Source: JBHYGK01 sp051859045
GTDB taxonomy: Bacteria; Pseudomonadota; Gammaproteobacteria; Xanthomonadales; Xanthomonadaceae
Assembly: GCA_051859045.1 (NCBI GenBank)
Contig: JBHYGK010000036.1
Location: 1-18,086 of the forward strand
Length of the DNA: 18,086 bases
Direction of reading: 5' to 3'
Shown here: piece after piece, positions 6,695 to 17,651 of the stretch
Position numbering within the stretch: position 1 is the stretch's first letter
Layout of the letters: each line of letters opens with the position of its first letter
Program-made: the position numbers and the translations under genes
The notes under the pieces: generated by a model
Told to the model about the DNA's origin: nothing
What the model saw: only the letters and a program-made list of their open reading frames with translations
Database searches by the model: none

Positions 6695-8010
6695 TGGGCG
6701 CGCCGGACGTCCGCGGCGGCGCGCCGCGCGAGCGCGCGCTGCTGATCCAGCCGCATCCCCAGGGCCCGCACGACGAGGGCCTGGTCGAGGAGTTCGCCGA
6801 GCTCGCGCGCAGCGCGGGCGCGGAGGTCGCCGCCACGCTCGACGCGCGCGGCGACAAGCCCAACGCGGCCACGTTCTTCGGCTCGGGCAAGGTCGAGGAG
6901 GCCAAGCTGCTGTGCGACGCGCTGGGGATCAGCCTGGTGCTGGTCAACCACGCCCTCACGCCGGTGCAGGAGCGCAACCTCTCGCAGCTGCTCGAGCGCC
7001 GGGTCATCGACCGCACCGGCCTGATCCTCGACATCTTCGCGCTGCGCGCGCGCAGCCACGAGGGCAAGCTGCAGGTCGAACTGGCCCAGCTCAAGCACCT
7101 CGGCGCGCGCCTGGTGGGCCTGCGCGCCAACCTCGACTCCCAGCGCGGCGGCTCGATCGGCCTGCGCGGCCCGGGCGAGACCCGGCTCGAGACCGACCGC
7201 CGCCTGCTGCGCGCCAAGATCGAGGCGCTGCAGAAGCGCCTGGAGAAGATCGAGGTGCAGCGCACCCAGATGCGCCGCGCCCGCGTGCGCAACCAGGTGC
7301 CCAGGATCGCGGTGGTGGGCTACACCAACGCCGGCAAGAGCACGCTGTTCAACGCGCTCACCGGCGCCGACGTGTACGCCGAGGACCAGCTCTTCGCCAC
7401 CCTCGACCCCACCGTGCGCCGGCTCGAGGGCCTGGCCTGCGGGCCGGTGGTGCTGGCCGACACGGTCGGCTTCGTGCGCGACCTGCCGCACGGGCTCGTC
7501 GCCGCGTTCCGCAGCACCCTGGGCGAGGCCCGCGAGGCCGACCTGCTGCTGCACGTGGTGGACGCCTCGGACCCCGAGCGCGACGACCGCATCCGCTCGG
7601 TCGACGAGGTGCTCGAGGAGATCGGCGCCGGCGAGATCCCGCAGCTGCTGGTGATGAACAAGATCGACGCGATCCCCGGCGGGATGGCGCCGCGCCACGA
7701 CGCCCCGCACCACGGCCCGCGCCGGGTCTGGATCTCGGCCCGCGAGGCCCAGGGCCTGGACCTGCTGGGCGACGTGATCAGCGGCTGCTTCGCCCACGGC
7801 CGGGTCCGCGGCGAGCTGCGCCTGGGCCTCGACCAGGGCCGCCTGCACGCCCGCCTGCATGCGCTGGGCGCGGTCCGCGTGGAGTCCGTGGACGAGGCCG
7901 GCTGGCTGCTCGAGCTCGACCTAGCCGAGGGCCTGGCCCAGCAGCTGGCGGCCGAGCCCGGCGGCCACGCGCTGGCGTCTTTGCTTGCCGCACACACCCC
8001 CGGTTCCTAG
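6694..8010 (+). CDS. hflX: Ribosome-associated GTPase HflX
   Basis: HflX is a GTPase that binds 50S subunits and splits stalled 70S ribosomes under stress. The 438-residue protein has the HflX N-domain (about 12-130, with ATFFGSGKVEE and the IDRTGLILDIFALRA core), a charged helical linker (about 165-200) and a G domain: G1 GYTNAGKST (209-217), Thr236 in the switch I region, G3 D256TVGF, G4 NKID (322-325) and G5 SAR (348-350). LRGPGETRLETDRR before the linker is also diagnostic. The ATG at 6694 overlaps the hfq stop by one base, so the frame that stays open far upstream through hfq and miaA is not part of this gene. The C-terminal part (370-438) is a small extra domain common in the family. 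The hflK promoter candidate overlaps its stop codon. Confidence 0.97.
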   Translation: MGAPDVRGGAPRERALLIQPHPQGPHDEGLVEEFAELARSAGAEVAATLDARGDKPNAATFFGSGKVEEAKLLCDALGISLVLVNHALTPVQERNLSQLLERRVIDRTGLILDIFALRARSHEGKLQVELAQLKHLGARLVGLRANLDSQRGGSIGLRGPGETRLETDRRLLRAKIEALQKRLEKIEVQRTQMRRARVRNQVPRIAVVGYTNAGKSTLFNALTGADVYAEDQLFATLDPTVRRLEGLACGPVVLADTVGFVRDLPHGLVAAFRSTLGEAREADLLLHVVDASDPERDDRIRSVDEVLEEIGAGEIPQLLVMNKIDAIPGGMAPRHDAPHHGPRRVWISAREAQGLDLLGDVISGCFAHGRVRGELRLGLDQGRLHARLHALGAVRVESVDEAGWLLELDLAEGLAQQLAAEPGGHALASLLAAHTPGS

Positions 8011-8013
8011 AAT
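7985..8013 (+). promoter_or_regulatory. Sigma-70-type promoter for hflK-hflC
   Basis: TTGCCG (7985-7990, 4 of 6) and TAGAAT (8008-8013, 5 of 6) are separated by exactly 17 bp. The -10 overlaps the hflX TAG stop (8008-8010). Initiation near 8020 would leave a leader of about 120 nt. hflKC can thus be made independently of the upstream cluster. Confidence 0.6.
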
Positions 8014-8022
8014 CGGCCCGAC

Positions 8023-8042
8023 GCGACGGGACGCCCCGTCGC
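8023..8042 (+). other. Stem-loop in the hflK leader
   Basis: GCGACGGG (8023-8030), loop ACGC, CCCGTCGC (8035-8042): a perfect 8-bp stem at the probable 5' end of the hflK mRNA. No U-run follows. It could stabilise the mRNA 5' end or end hflX transcripts; no role is shown. Confidence 0.4.
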
Positions 8043-8142
8043 AGCCCCCCGTTGCAACCTCCGCCGGACGCCCCATCTCGTTGTGGACCACGCACCCCGC
8101 GTGGCCGCGGCGACGGTCGCGGATCGGCGATTCGGAGACACC

Positions 8143-9315
8143 ATGGCCTGGAACGAGCCCGGCAAGGGCGGCAAGCGTGACCCCCAGCGTGACCCCTGGA
8201 ACGGCAAGGACCCCGGGTCCGAGGTCGATGCCTTCGTGAACCGGCTCAAGGGCATGTTCGGCGGCGGTGGCGGCGGTGGATCGCAGGGCCCCCGCGGCGG
8301 CGACGCCGGCGGCCCGGGCTTCGGCCTGCTCGGCTGGGTCGGCGCCGTGGCCGTGGTCTGGGTGGCCTTCAACTCCTTCCAGCTCATCGACGAGCGCGAG
8401 CGCGGCGTCGTGCTGCGCTTCGGCGAGTTCGAGCGCATCCTCGCGCCCGGCGCGAACCTCAAGTGGCCGTGGCCGATCGAGTCGGTGACCGTGGTCGAGA
8501 CCACCGCGGTGCGCTCGCACAACGAGGAGGTCATGGTCCTGACCCGCGACGAGAACATCGCCCAGGTGGTGTTCAACGTGCAGTACCAGGCCCCGGACCC
8601 GCGCACCTACCTCTACGGCTCCGCCGACCCCGACGAGACCCTCAAGCAGGCCGCCGAGAGCGCGGTCCGCGAGGTCGCGGGCACCAACACCCTCGACGCG
8701 GTGCTGTCCGACCGCGCCGAGCTGTCGGTGGCGGTGCGCGAGCGCCTGCAGCGCGCCCTCGACGACTACGCCACCGGCCTGGTCGTCACCGAGCTCAACC
8801 TGCAGGACGCGCGCCCGCCGGCCGAGGTGAAGTCGGCCTTCGACGACGCCATCCGCGCCCGCGAGGACAAGGAGCGCTCGACCAACGAGGCCCGCGCCTT
8901 CGCCAGCCAGATCGTCCCCGAGGCCCGCGGCCAGGCCGCGCGCGTGCGCGCCGAGGCCCAGGGCTACCGCGACGCCGTCGTGGCCCGCGCCACCGGTGAG
9001 GCCGAGCGCTTCAGCCTGCTCGCCGAGCAGTACCGCGCCGCCCCCGAGGTCACCCGCCGCCGCCTGCACCTCGAGACCCTGCAGGCCGTGCTCGCCGCCA
9101 ACCAGACCGTGATCGCGGGCAGCGAGGGCAACGTGCTCTACCTGCCGGTCGAGCCCGGCACCCGCCGCGCCCCGACGCCCGACGAGCTGCAGCGCTCGGC
9201 CCCGGCCGCGCTGCAGAACTCCAGCGCCGTGCCCGCCGAGGTCCAGGCCCCGGCCAGCCCGGCGCGCCCGACCCGCCCGACCCAGCGCCCGACCCGCCCG
9301 GAGGCCACCCGATGA
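8143..9315 (+). CDS. hflK: FtsH-associated SPFH protein HflK
   Basis: HflK pairs with HflC in a large periplasm-facing cage that encloses FtsH and limits its access to membrane substrates. The 390-residue protein starts with MAWNEPG, as in E. coli HflK (MAWNQPG), which fixes the start at ATG 8143 behind GGAG (8134-8137); an upstream in-frame GTG at 8083 is disfavoured. Residues 1-57 are a charged, Gly-rich cytoplasmic tail with seven consecutive Gly near residue 43. One membrane segment lies at about 61-78. The SPFH domain begins with the FNSFQLIDERERGVVLRFGE block, followed by long Ala/Arg/Glu-rich helices. The last 25 residues are Pro/Thr/Arg-rich (repeats of RPTRP). hflC overlaps its stop (ATGA). 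Confidence 0.97.
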   Translation: MAWNEPGKGGKRDPQRDPWNGKDPGSEVDAFVNRLKGMFGGGGGGGSQGPRGGDAGGPGFGLLGWVGAVAVVWVAFNSFQLIDERERGVVLRFGEFERILAPGANLKWPWPIESVTVVETTAVRSHNEEVMVLTRDENIAQVVFNVQYQAPDPRTYLYGSADPDETLKQAAESAVREVAGTNTLDAVLSDRAELSVAVRERLQRALDDYATGLVVTELNLQDARPPAEVKSAFDDAIRAREDKERSTNEARAFASQIVPEARGQAARVRAEAQGYRDAVVARATGEAERFSLLAEQYRAAPEVTRRRLHLETLQAVLAANQTVIAGSEGNVLYLPVEPGTRRAPTPDELQRSAPAALQNSSAVPAEVQAPASPARPTRPTQRPTRPEATR

Positions 9316-10196
9316 AGTCGCTCAACGCCATCGCCTTCCTCGTCGTCGCCGGCCTGCTCGGCCTGATGGGCTCGGTGTACGTCGTCAACGAGAGCCAGAG
9401 CGCGATCGTGCTGCAGTTCGGCCGCATCGTGCGCACCGACGTCGGCCCCGGCCTGCACTTCAAGCTGCCGCTGCTGCAGACCGTGCGCACCTTCGACCGC
9501 CGCATCCTCAACCTCGCCGCGCAGCCGGAGCGCTACCTGACCAGCGAGAAGAAGGACGTCAGCGTCGACTTCTTCGTGAAGTGGCGCATCAGCGACGTCG
9601 ACACCTTCTACCGCGTCGCCGACGGCAACATCGACACCGGCGGCGCCCGCCTGCTGCCGATCGTCAAGGACGCGCTGCGCAACGCGATCAACCAGCGCAC
9701 GCTGGCCCAGGTCGTGGCCGGCGGCCGCGGCGACGTGGCCGCGGCGCAGGTGGCCGTGATCAACGAGGGCGCGGTCACGCTCGGCATCGAGGTGGTCGAC
9801 CTGCGCGTGAAGCGCATCGAGCTGCCCAGCGACGGCGACGTGCTCGGCTCGGTCTACGACCGCATGCGCACCGAGCGCACCCAGGTGGCCAACCAGCTGC
9901 GCGCCGAGGGCCAGGAGGCCGCCGAGACGATCCAGGCCGAGGCCCGCCGCGAGGCCCAGGTGCTGCTCGCCGAGGCCGACCGCGACGCCCAGCAGGTGCG
10001 AGGCGAGGGCGATGCCCAGGCCGCGCGCATCTACGCCGGCGCCTACGGCCGCGACCCGGAGTTCTACGCCTTCCACCGCAGCCTGCAGGCCTACCGCGAG
10101 GCTTTCGGCGAGGGCGGCACCACCCTGGTGCTCGACCCGGATTCCGAGCTGATGCGCTACCTCGAGGACGCCGGCCAGGCCCGCCCGGGCAACTGA
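9312..10196 (+). CDS. hflC: FtsH-associated SPFH protein HflC
   Basis: HflC is the partner of HflK in the complex that controls FtsH proteolysis. The 294-residue protein has an N-terminal signal-anchor at about 5-24 (NAIAFLVVAGLLGLMGSVYV). An SPFH domain follows, starting VVNESQSAIVLQFGRIV, with PGLHFKLPLLQTVRTFDRRIL and KKDVSVDFFVKWRI typical of HflC. Coiled helices rich in Glu/Ala/Arg lie at about 190-240, and a short C-terminal segment contains FYAFHRSLQAYREAF. The ATG overlaps the hflK stop by 4 nt, indicating coupled synthesis of the two subunits in similar amounts. A strong intrinsic terminator follows 49 nt after the stop. The small yjeT gene seen between hflC and purA in E. coli is missing. 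Confidence 0.97.
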   Translation: MKSLNAIAFLVVAGLLGLMGSVYVVNESQSAIVLQFGRIVRTDVGPGLHFKLPLLQTVRTFDRRILNLAAQPERYLTSEKKDVSVDFFVKWRISDVDTFYRVADGNIDTGGARLLPIVKDALRNAINQRTLAQVVAGGRGDVAAAQVAVINEGAVTLGIEVVDLRVKRIELPSDGDVLGSVYDRMRTERTQVANQLRAEGQEAAETIQAEARREAQVLLAEADRDAQQVRGEGDAQAARIYAGAYGRDPEFYAFHRSLQAYREAFGEGGTTLVLDPDSELMRYLEDAGQARPGN

Positions 10197-10233
10197 GGCC
10201 CCCGCCGGGGCTGCACCCGGCGCTCAAAGCGTG

Positions 10234-10239
10234 GATAAT
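10234..10239 (+). promoter_or_regulatory. Candidate -10 for purA just before the terminator
   Basis: GATAAT (5 of 6) stands out in GC-rich surroundings between hflC and the terminator hairpin. No matching -35 is seen (CTGCAC at 10211-10216). If used, transcription would start near 10246 and the hairpin would be the first RNA structure made. Confidence 0.3.
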
Positions 10240-10244
10240 TCCGC

Positions 10245-10278
10245 AAAGCCGGGGGGTGGCCCCCCGGCTTTTTCTTTT
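10245..10278 (+). terminator. Strong intrinsic terminator between hflC and purA
   Basis: AAAGCCGGGGGG (10245-10256), loop TGG, CCCCCCGGCTTT (10260-10271): a perfect 12-bp stem leading into TTTTTCTTTT. This is the best terminator in the window. It ends 27 nt before the purA ATG, so purA needs read-through or a promoter that overlaps it. Confidence 0.92.
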
Positions 10279-10305
10279 GGCTGAAGGTTTTCCTAGGAGC
10301 AGGTC

Positions 10306-11598
<1,293 letters not shown>

Positions 11599-11636
11599 GC
11601 CCCGCGGCGGCCCCGGCCGCCACGCCGGCGCCTTCC

Positions 11637-11664
11637 ACGAAGCCCCGCCCCGGCGGGGCTTCGT
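11637..11664. terminator. Bidirectional terminator hairpin after purA
   Basis: ACGAAGCCCCGCC (11637-11649), CC, GGCGGGGCTTCGT (11652-11664): a 13-bp inverted repeat between purA and the convergent small gene. U-runs are poor on both sides, so efficiency is uncertain. Confidence 0.65.
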
Positions 11665-11703
11665 CGTGTCCGGGGGCGTCGCGACCGGGCGGCGTCGCCG
11701 CGC

Positions 11704-12030
11704 TCAGCCCGCGCGGCAGGTCTCCGCCGGCGGCGGCGCCTCGGCCACGCACAGGCGCTCGCCGCCGGCCGGCGCGGGGCCGCCGAGCGCCTCGCCGCGC
11801 GGCACCGAGAAGCGCCGCGCGCTGCCGTCGGGGGCCGCGAGCAGGTAGTGGCAGTCGCCGCTGCGGCTGGCGAGGCAGGCGTAGTCCGCGCGGCCGTCGT
11901 CGACGACCACGCGGCTGTGCACGCGGTCCTCGCCGTCGACGCGCTCGCGGTGGCGCAGGGTCTGGCCGTCGCGGCCGTCGCAGCCGACGGCGAGCACGGC
12001 GAAGTAGAGCAGGGTGGTCAGGCGGGTCAT
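11704..12030 (-). CDS. Small putative lipoprotein, unknown function
   Basis: I do not recognise this 108-residue protein. The N-terminus MTRLTTLLYFAVLAVGC looks like a lipoprotein signal: one Arg, a hydrophobic stretch (5-15) and an AVGC lipobox with Cys17. Asp at +2 would favour inner-membrane retention under the E. coli rule. The rest is hydrophilic with four more Cys (52, 60, 94, 105), enough for two disulfides in the periplasm, and contains DCHYLLAAPDGSARRFSV. Pro-rich stretches surround 85-101. ATG at 12030 has GGAG 6 nt upstream. It lies 113 nt after the LytTR regulator on the same strand and no promoter is visible in that G/C-tract gap, so it may be the last gene of the kinase-regulator operon. 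The lipobox has Ala at -3, so a plain secreted protein is the alternative. Confidence 0.6.
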   Translation of the reverse strand: MTRLTTLLYFAVLAVGCDGRDGQTLRHRERVDGEDRVHSRVVVDDGRADYACLASRSGDCHYLLAAPDGSARRFSVPRGEALGGPAPAGGERLCVAEAPPPAETCRAG

Positions 12031-12092
12031 CGGGAGCTCCGGGGGCGGGCAAGGCGGGGCCGTCGGCGCGCCGCGGGGGCGCGCCCCGGGCC

Positions 12093-12130
12093 GGGGCGGG
12101 GGCGGGGCGGGGCGGGGCGGGGCGGGGCGG
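12093..12130 (+). repeat. (GGGGC)n G-tract array
   Basis: The plus strand carries seven consecutive G-tracts of 4-5 G separated by single C, including five exact GGGGC units at 12104-12128. This is sufficient for G-quadruplex folding on the plus strand. It lies in the 113-bp gap after the response regulator, next to the palindrome GGGGCGCGCCCC (12076-12087). Tract number could vary by slippage. Confidence 0.8.
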
Positions 12131-12143
12131 TGCGCGCGCGGCG

Positions 12144-12929
12144 CTACATCGCCTTGAACAGGGCCATGCAGGCCTGGCTCACGGCCAGGGTCTCGGGGCG
12201 GCCGCGCAGGCGCAGCACGCCGCGGCCGCTGTCCTCGCGGACCACGCCGGCGACCGCGCGCAGGTTGACGATCGTGGAGCGGTGCACCTGGCGGAAGCGC
12301 GCCGGGTCGAGCCGCGGCATCAGCTCCACCAGCGGCGTGCGCAGCAGGGCCTCGCCCTCGGCGGTGACCACGCAGGTGTACTTGTGGTCGGCGCGGAAGT
12401 AGAGGACGTCCTCGATGAACACCAGCCGGGTCTCGCGGCCAGCCGAGGCGGTGAGCCAGGTCAGGCGGTCGGCCCCGGCGTCGGCTTCGGCCGGGCGCGC
12501 GGCCAGCGCGCGGGCCAGGCCGGCGAGCGCGGTCGCGTCGACGCCGGGCGCCGCGGGCGCCTGCAGCCGGCGCACCGTGGCCTGCAGGCGATCGGCGGTG
12601 ACCGGCTTGAGCAGGTAGTCGATCGCGCCGCGCTCGAAGGCGTCCACCGCGTACTGGTCGTAGGCGGTCACGAACACCACCCGGGTGCGCGGGCTCAGCG
12701 TCTCGAGCGCCGCGGCGATCTCCAGCCCGGTGGCGCCGGGCATGCGGATGTCGAGGAAGGCCACGTCGGGCTGGTGCTCGGCCAGCGCCTCGAGCGCGCC
12801 GGCGCCGTCCTCGCAGGTGGCCGCGATGCGCAGCCCGGGCCAGGCGGCGGCCAGCTGCGCGACCAGCGCCTCGCGCAGCAGGGCCTCGTCCTCGGCGATC
12901 ACCGCGGTGGGGGCGTGGGCCTCATGCAT
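12144..12929 (-). CDS. LytTR-family response regulator
   Basis: The 261-residue protein is a two-domain DNA-binding response regulator. The receiver domain (about 8-125) has the acidic pair Glu13-Asp14, phosphoacceptor Asp60 in VAFLDIRMPG, Thr88 in VFVTAYD and Lys108 in YLLKPV. The LytTR DNA-binding domain (about 155-258) shows RLVFIEDVLYFRADHKYTCVVT, LVELMPRLDPARFRQVHRSTIVNL and a C-terminal LAVSQACMALFKAM. ATG at 12929 has GGAG 7 nt upstream and overlaps the kinase stop by 8 nt, so the pair is translationally coupled. It belongs to the AlgR/LytR class; the target genes cannot be told from the window. The downstream small lipoprotein is a possible member of the same system. Confidence 0.95.
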   Translation of the reverse strand: MHEAHAPTAVIAEDEALLREALVAQLAAAWPGLRIAATCEDGAGALEALAEHQPDVAFLDIRMPGATGLEIAAALETLSPRTRVVFVTAYDQYAVDAFERGAIDYLLKPVTADRLQATVRRLQAPAAPGVDATALAGLARALAARPAEADAGADRLTWLTASAGRETRLVFIEDVLYFRADHKYTCVVTAEGEALLRTPLVELMPRLDPARFRQVHRSTIVNLRAVAGVVREDSGRGVLRLRGRPETLAVSQACMALFKAM

Positions 12930-14181
12930 GGGCCGGCTCCGCCGCCGCGTGGGCGTCCAGCGGCAGGTCGAGCGTGGCGGCCACGCCGCCGGGGAAGTTC
13001 GCCACCACCTGCAGGCCGGCGCGCTCGCCGTGCAGCAGGCGCAGCCGCTCGCGCACGTTGCGCAGGCCGATCCCGGTGCCGGCCGTGCCGGCGTGGCCCA
13101 GGCCCAGGCCGTCGTCGGCCACCGTCAGCAGCAGGCGCCGCTCCTGCCGGCGCGCGCGCAGCCACACGGTGCCGCCGCCGGGCTTGGGCTCGAGGCCGTG
13201 CTTGATCGCGTTCTCCACCAGCGTCTGCAGCATCATCGGCGGCACCGGCAGCGCGCGCAGCGCGGGGTCGACGTCCACCTGCACCTGCAGGCGCTCGCCC
13301 ATCCGGATGCGCAGGATCTCGAGGTAGGCCAGCGAGCGGTCGAGCTCGTCGCCCAGGCTGCCCTCGACCTCGCCGCCGCGCGGCAGCGAGCGGCGCATGA
13401 ACTCGATCAGGTGGCCGAGCATGCGCTCGGCGCGCGCGGGGTCTTGGCGGGTCAGCAGCTGGGCACTGGCGAGGGTGTTGTAGAGGAAGTGCGGCTCGAC
13501 CTGGGCGTGCAGCAGGCCCAGCCGGGCCTCGGCCAGCTCCTTGTCGGTGGCGGTGCGGACGCTGGCGTCGCGCTCGCGCCGCAGGCGCTCGCCGCTGCGC
13601 CGGGCCAGGGCGCGCACCAGGGCCTCGGCGTTCTCGAGGTTGGTGGCGTCGTCGAGCGCCAGCAGGTCGGTCCAGGCCGCGCGCTCGGGCTCGCAGATCA
13701 GGGTGACGCGGCCGCCGTCGGCGCCGGGGGTGACCGTGGCCAGCACCTGGTTGCGCCAGTCGCCCAGCCGCGCGGCCGGGTGGAAGCGGCCCAGCGGGCC
13801 GTAGGGCGCGGGGCGGTGGATGCGGGCGCGCACCTGCAGGCTGTCGCGCGCGGCCTCCACCGCGTGCGCGCCGGGCAGCTCGCGCACTGCGGCCTCGAGC
13901 AGGTCGAAGGCCTCGCCGGCCTCGAAGGGCAGGTCGACCACGCGGCGGTGGCGCTGGCCGAGGCTGCCGGCGTCGACGCTCCCGGCCAGCAGGCGCACCC
14001 GGCGCAGGTGCGACAGCGCGCGGCTGCTGACGTACAGCCCCGCCGCCAGCAGGCCCAGCGCCACCAGCCAGTCGGGCGTGAGGTCCCAGAACGGCAGCGC
14101 CGACCAGCCCAGCGCGATCAGGAAGTACGCGGCGCCCCAGGCGAGCACGCGGCGGAGCAGGAAGAGCAGGGCGCTGAACAC
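12922..14181 (-). CDS. LytS/AlgZ-type sensor histidine kinase
   Basis: A His_kinase-family (PF06580-type) sensor of 419 residues from GTG at 14181, chosen because GGAG lies 8 nt upstream. The frame stays open further left, but that part would run into the repeat arm at 14331-14427. Two membrane segments (about 5-30 and 35-53) with almost no periplasmic loop suggest membrane or internal sensing. Residues about 80-195 are a cytoplasmic region I cannot assign. The kinase core has LLHAQVEPH231FLYNTL (phospho-His), N box VEN324AIKHGL, ADDG at 355-358 and GTGIGLRNVRERL at 368-380. It overlaps the LytTR regulator gene, its obvious partner. AlgZ/FimS or YehU-like pairs are the nearest known types; the signal is unknown. 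Confidence 0.9.
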   Translation of the reverse strand: MFSALLFLLRRVLAWGAAYFLIALGWSALPFWDLTPDWLVALGLLAAGLYVSSRALSHLRRVRLLAGSVDAGSLGQRHRRVVDLPFEAGEAFDLLEAAVRELPGAHAVEAARDSLQVRARIHRPAPYGPLGRFHPAARLGDWRNQVLATVTPGADGGRVTLICEPERAAWTDLLALDDATNLENAEALVRALARRSGERLRRERDASVRTATDKELAEARLGLLHAQVEPHFLYNTLASAQLLTRQDPARAERMLGHLIEFMRRSLPRGGEVEGSLGDELDRSLAYLEILRIRMGERLQVQVDVDPALRALPVPPMMLQTLVENAIKHGLEPKPGGGTVWLRARRQERRLLLTVADDGLGLGHAGTAGTGIGLRNVRERLRLLHGERAGLQVVANFPGGVAATLDLPLDAHAAAEPAHA

Positions 14182-14212
14182 GGGGGTCGCTCCGGTGGGG
14201 GTGTTGGCGGCG

Positions 14213-14218
14213 AGTCTA
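14213..14218 (-). promoter_or_regulatory. Weak -10 candidate for the kinase-regulator operon
   Basis: On the minus strand TAGACT (4 of 6) is preceded at 17-nt spacing by CTGGCG, a poor -35. Transcription would start near 14206, giving a 25-nt leader that fits the GTG start at 14181. Confidence 0.25.
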
Positions 14219-14330
14219 GGCGTCGTGGCCTTCCGCGCCAGCCCGCCTGCGATGGGACCCGGCGGGTTGGCGACGAAACCGCTCGCGTCGCGACGAAGCC
14301 CGGGCGTGGCACTTCGCGCGGCGCCGGTGG

Positions 14331-14427
14331 GCACGGGGCATCGCCTCTTCCGACCGACTCGGGCCTCCTGCCCGAGACGGTCGGCGGCGGGCGTCCTGCC
14401 CGCCTCGACGGCGATACCCCGCACCCC
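14331..14427 (+). repeat. Left arm of composite inverted repeat
   Basis: This 97-bp arm matches the reverse complement of 14648-14744 with about seven differences by eye. It holds CTCGGGC-CTCCT-GCCCGAG inside a longer CCGACCG/CGGTCGG stem, then GGCGGGC-GTCCT-GCCCGCC. It sits upstream of the kinase gene. Confidence 0.85.
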
Positions 14428-14460
14428 CCGTCGCCGCCGACCGCCGCGGCGGCGTCACCT

Positions 14461-14520
14461 CACAGCCACGGCCACAGCCACAGCCACGGCCACGGCAGCA
14501 GCAACGGCAGCAGCCACGGC
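14461..14520. repeat. Hexanucleotide repeat core
   Basis: Ten consecutive hexamers: six CACRGC units, then AGCAGC, AACGGC, AGCAGC and CACGGC. A CTGYT-rich stretch follows (about 14521-14556). The plus frame would read His/Ser/Gly and the minus frame Ala/Val, typical of simple repeats and not of a gene. It is centred between the two inverted arms. Confidence 0.8.
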
Positions 14521-14585
14521 GGCTGCCTGTTGCTGCTTTGCTTCTGCTCTTGCCAAACGCAGGCATCGGGGAGGCCCTGAAACGC

Positions 14586-14612
14586 CGACGCCCCGCACGG
14601 GGCGGGGCGTCG
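14586..14612 (-). terminator. Possible gcvP terminator hairpin
   Basis: CGACGCCCCG (14586-14595), 7-nt loop, CGGGGCGTCG (14603-14612): a perfect 10-bp stem. On the minus strand it is followed by GCGTTTC, a short U-run. It lies 166 nt after the gcvP stop, inside the composite repeat. Confidence 0.4.
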
Positions 14613-14647
14613 ATCGTGAATCTCGCGCCGATGGTGGGCGGCGACGC

Positions 14648-14744
14648 GGGGTGCGGGGTGGCGCCGTCGAGGCGGGCAGGAAGCCCGCCGCCGACCGTCT
14701 CGGGCAGGAGGCCCGAGCCGGTCGGAAGAGGCGCCACCCCGTGC
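14648..14744 (-). repeat. Right arm of composite inverted repeat
   Basis: Inverted partner of 14331-14427, starting 33 bp beyond the gcvP stop. Stem-loops are at 14671-14689 (GGCGGGC/GCCCGCC, loop AGGAA) and 14691-14725 (CCGACCG + CTCGGGC, loop AGGAG). As RNA after gcvP they could protect the 3' end. Confidence 0.85.
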
Positions 14745-14777
14745 CCCGCGGCGCCACGCCGCGACCGCGGGGCGAGG

Positions 14778-17651
<2,874 letters not shown>

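Noticed and set aside
8083..8142. Upstream GTG start for hflK
   Set aside because: ATG at 8143 has a good ribosome site and gives the family N-terminus MAWN; the extension has no family similarity.
14182..14424. 81-residue longer N-terminus of the histidine kinase
   Set aside because: It would cross the inverted-repeat arm and an untidy Arg/Pro-rich segment; GTG at 14181 has a well-spaced GGAG and directly precedes the first membrane segment.
14430..14580. His/Ser/Gly-rich open frame ending in a Cys-rich peptide
   Set aside because: It is encoded by the simple hexamer array, is the tail of an antisense frame through the kinase, and has no start or ribosome site of its own.
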